Of a stretch of 7,177 nucleotides of DNA, positions 7,139-7,177 are shown in pieces. The stretch spans positions 1 through 7,177 of the forward strand of contig JAGCRL010000150.1 in the NCBI GenBank assembly GCA_017964705.1. Direction: 5' to 3'. The translations under genes and the position numbers were made by a program. The notes below the pieces were generated by a model, which did not search any database, was not told the DNA's origin, and saw only the letters and a list, made by a program, of their open reading frames with translations. The stretch comes from Alphaproteobacteria bacterium. GTDB taxonomy: Bacteria; Pseudomonadota; Alphaproteobacteria; RF32; CAG-239. Numbering within the stretch: position 1 is the first letter of the stretch; every line of letters starts with the position of its first letter.

Positions 7139-7166
7139 TTGACTATAGTTTAGGCAATTAAATAAT
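7139..7166 (+). promoter_or_regulatory. Candidate promoter for a gene beyond the right edge
   Basis: TTGACT at 7139-7144 (5 of 6) and AATAAT at 7161-7166 (5 of 6) are 16 bases apart. The window ends in AGAGG, which could be a Shine-Dalgarno sequence for a start codon just outside. The downstream gene cannot be seen, so this is inferred. Confidence 0.4.
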
Positions 7167-7168
7167 TG
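7155..7168. repeat. Short palindrome over the -10 of the right-edge promoter
   Basis: CAATTA at 7155-7160 and TAATTG at 7163-7168 form a perfect 6-2-6 inverted repeat. It covers the candidate -10 box, an arrangement common for repressor operators. It is short and AT-rich, so chance is possible. Confidence 0.4.
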
Positions 7169-7177
7169 TGTTAGAGG

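Noticed and set aside
7109..7153. 14-codon open frame (ATG at 7109, TAG at 7151) preceded by a G-run
   Set aside because: It is too short to distinguish from chance and ends inside the candidate promoter for the next gene; no leader-peptide features such as codon runs or an attenuator hairpin are seen.

Overview
The window comes from a low-GC bacterial chromosome. Housekeeping proteins (phosphopentomutase, AmpD-type amidase, Tag glycosylase) point to a Gram-negative, most likely an AT-rich alphaproteobacterium such as an uncultured gut or host-associated lineage. This placement is an inference from the protein style (for example the AmpD C-terminal GY...AF-RHF-P motif), not from a marker gene. 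All five genes use the standard code and end in TAA. There is no tRNA, rRNA, CRISPR array, insertion sequence or integrase, and no gene-free stretch longer than 300 bases.

Left part (1-2760): one large gene of at least 884 codons, whose reading frame is open to the left edge, so its true start probably lies outside. It encodes a mostly alpha-helical, repeat-bearing protein. A degenerate HNH/LHH-like nuclease motif (HH, N, HxxxH) lies near residues 690-732, followed by a highly charged Lys/Glu/Arg tail. No named family is recognised; it is the most novel object here. An AT-rich hairpin follows its stop codon.

Centre (2774-4748): deoB (phosphopentomutase) and a cytoplasmic AmpD-like N-acetylmuramoyl-L-alanine amidase lie on the + strand with one base between them, so they are very probably co-transcribed. 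One salvages (deoxy)ribose phosphates and the other recycles or trims peptidoglycan fragments. Both are salvage functions, but no direct biochemical link is known.

Right part (4758-7177): a multi-membrane-span GT-C/ArnT-like glycosyltransferase lies on the - strand, convergent with the amidase (9 bases between stops) and divergent from tag (DNA-3-methyladenine glycosylase I) on the + strand. The 146-base divergent intergenic region holds a 10-bp-arm inverted repeat carrying a TATAAT on each strand, plus a separate candidate sigma70 promoter for tag. The last 96 bases hold a candidate promoter with a palindrome over its -10, pointing to a gene beyond the window.
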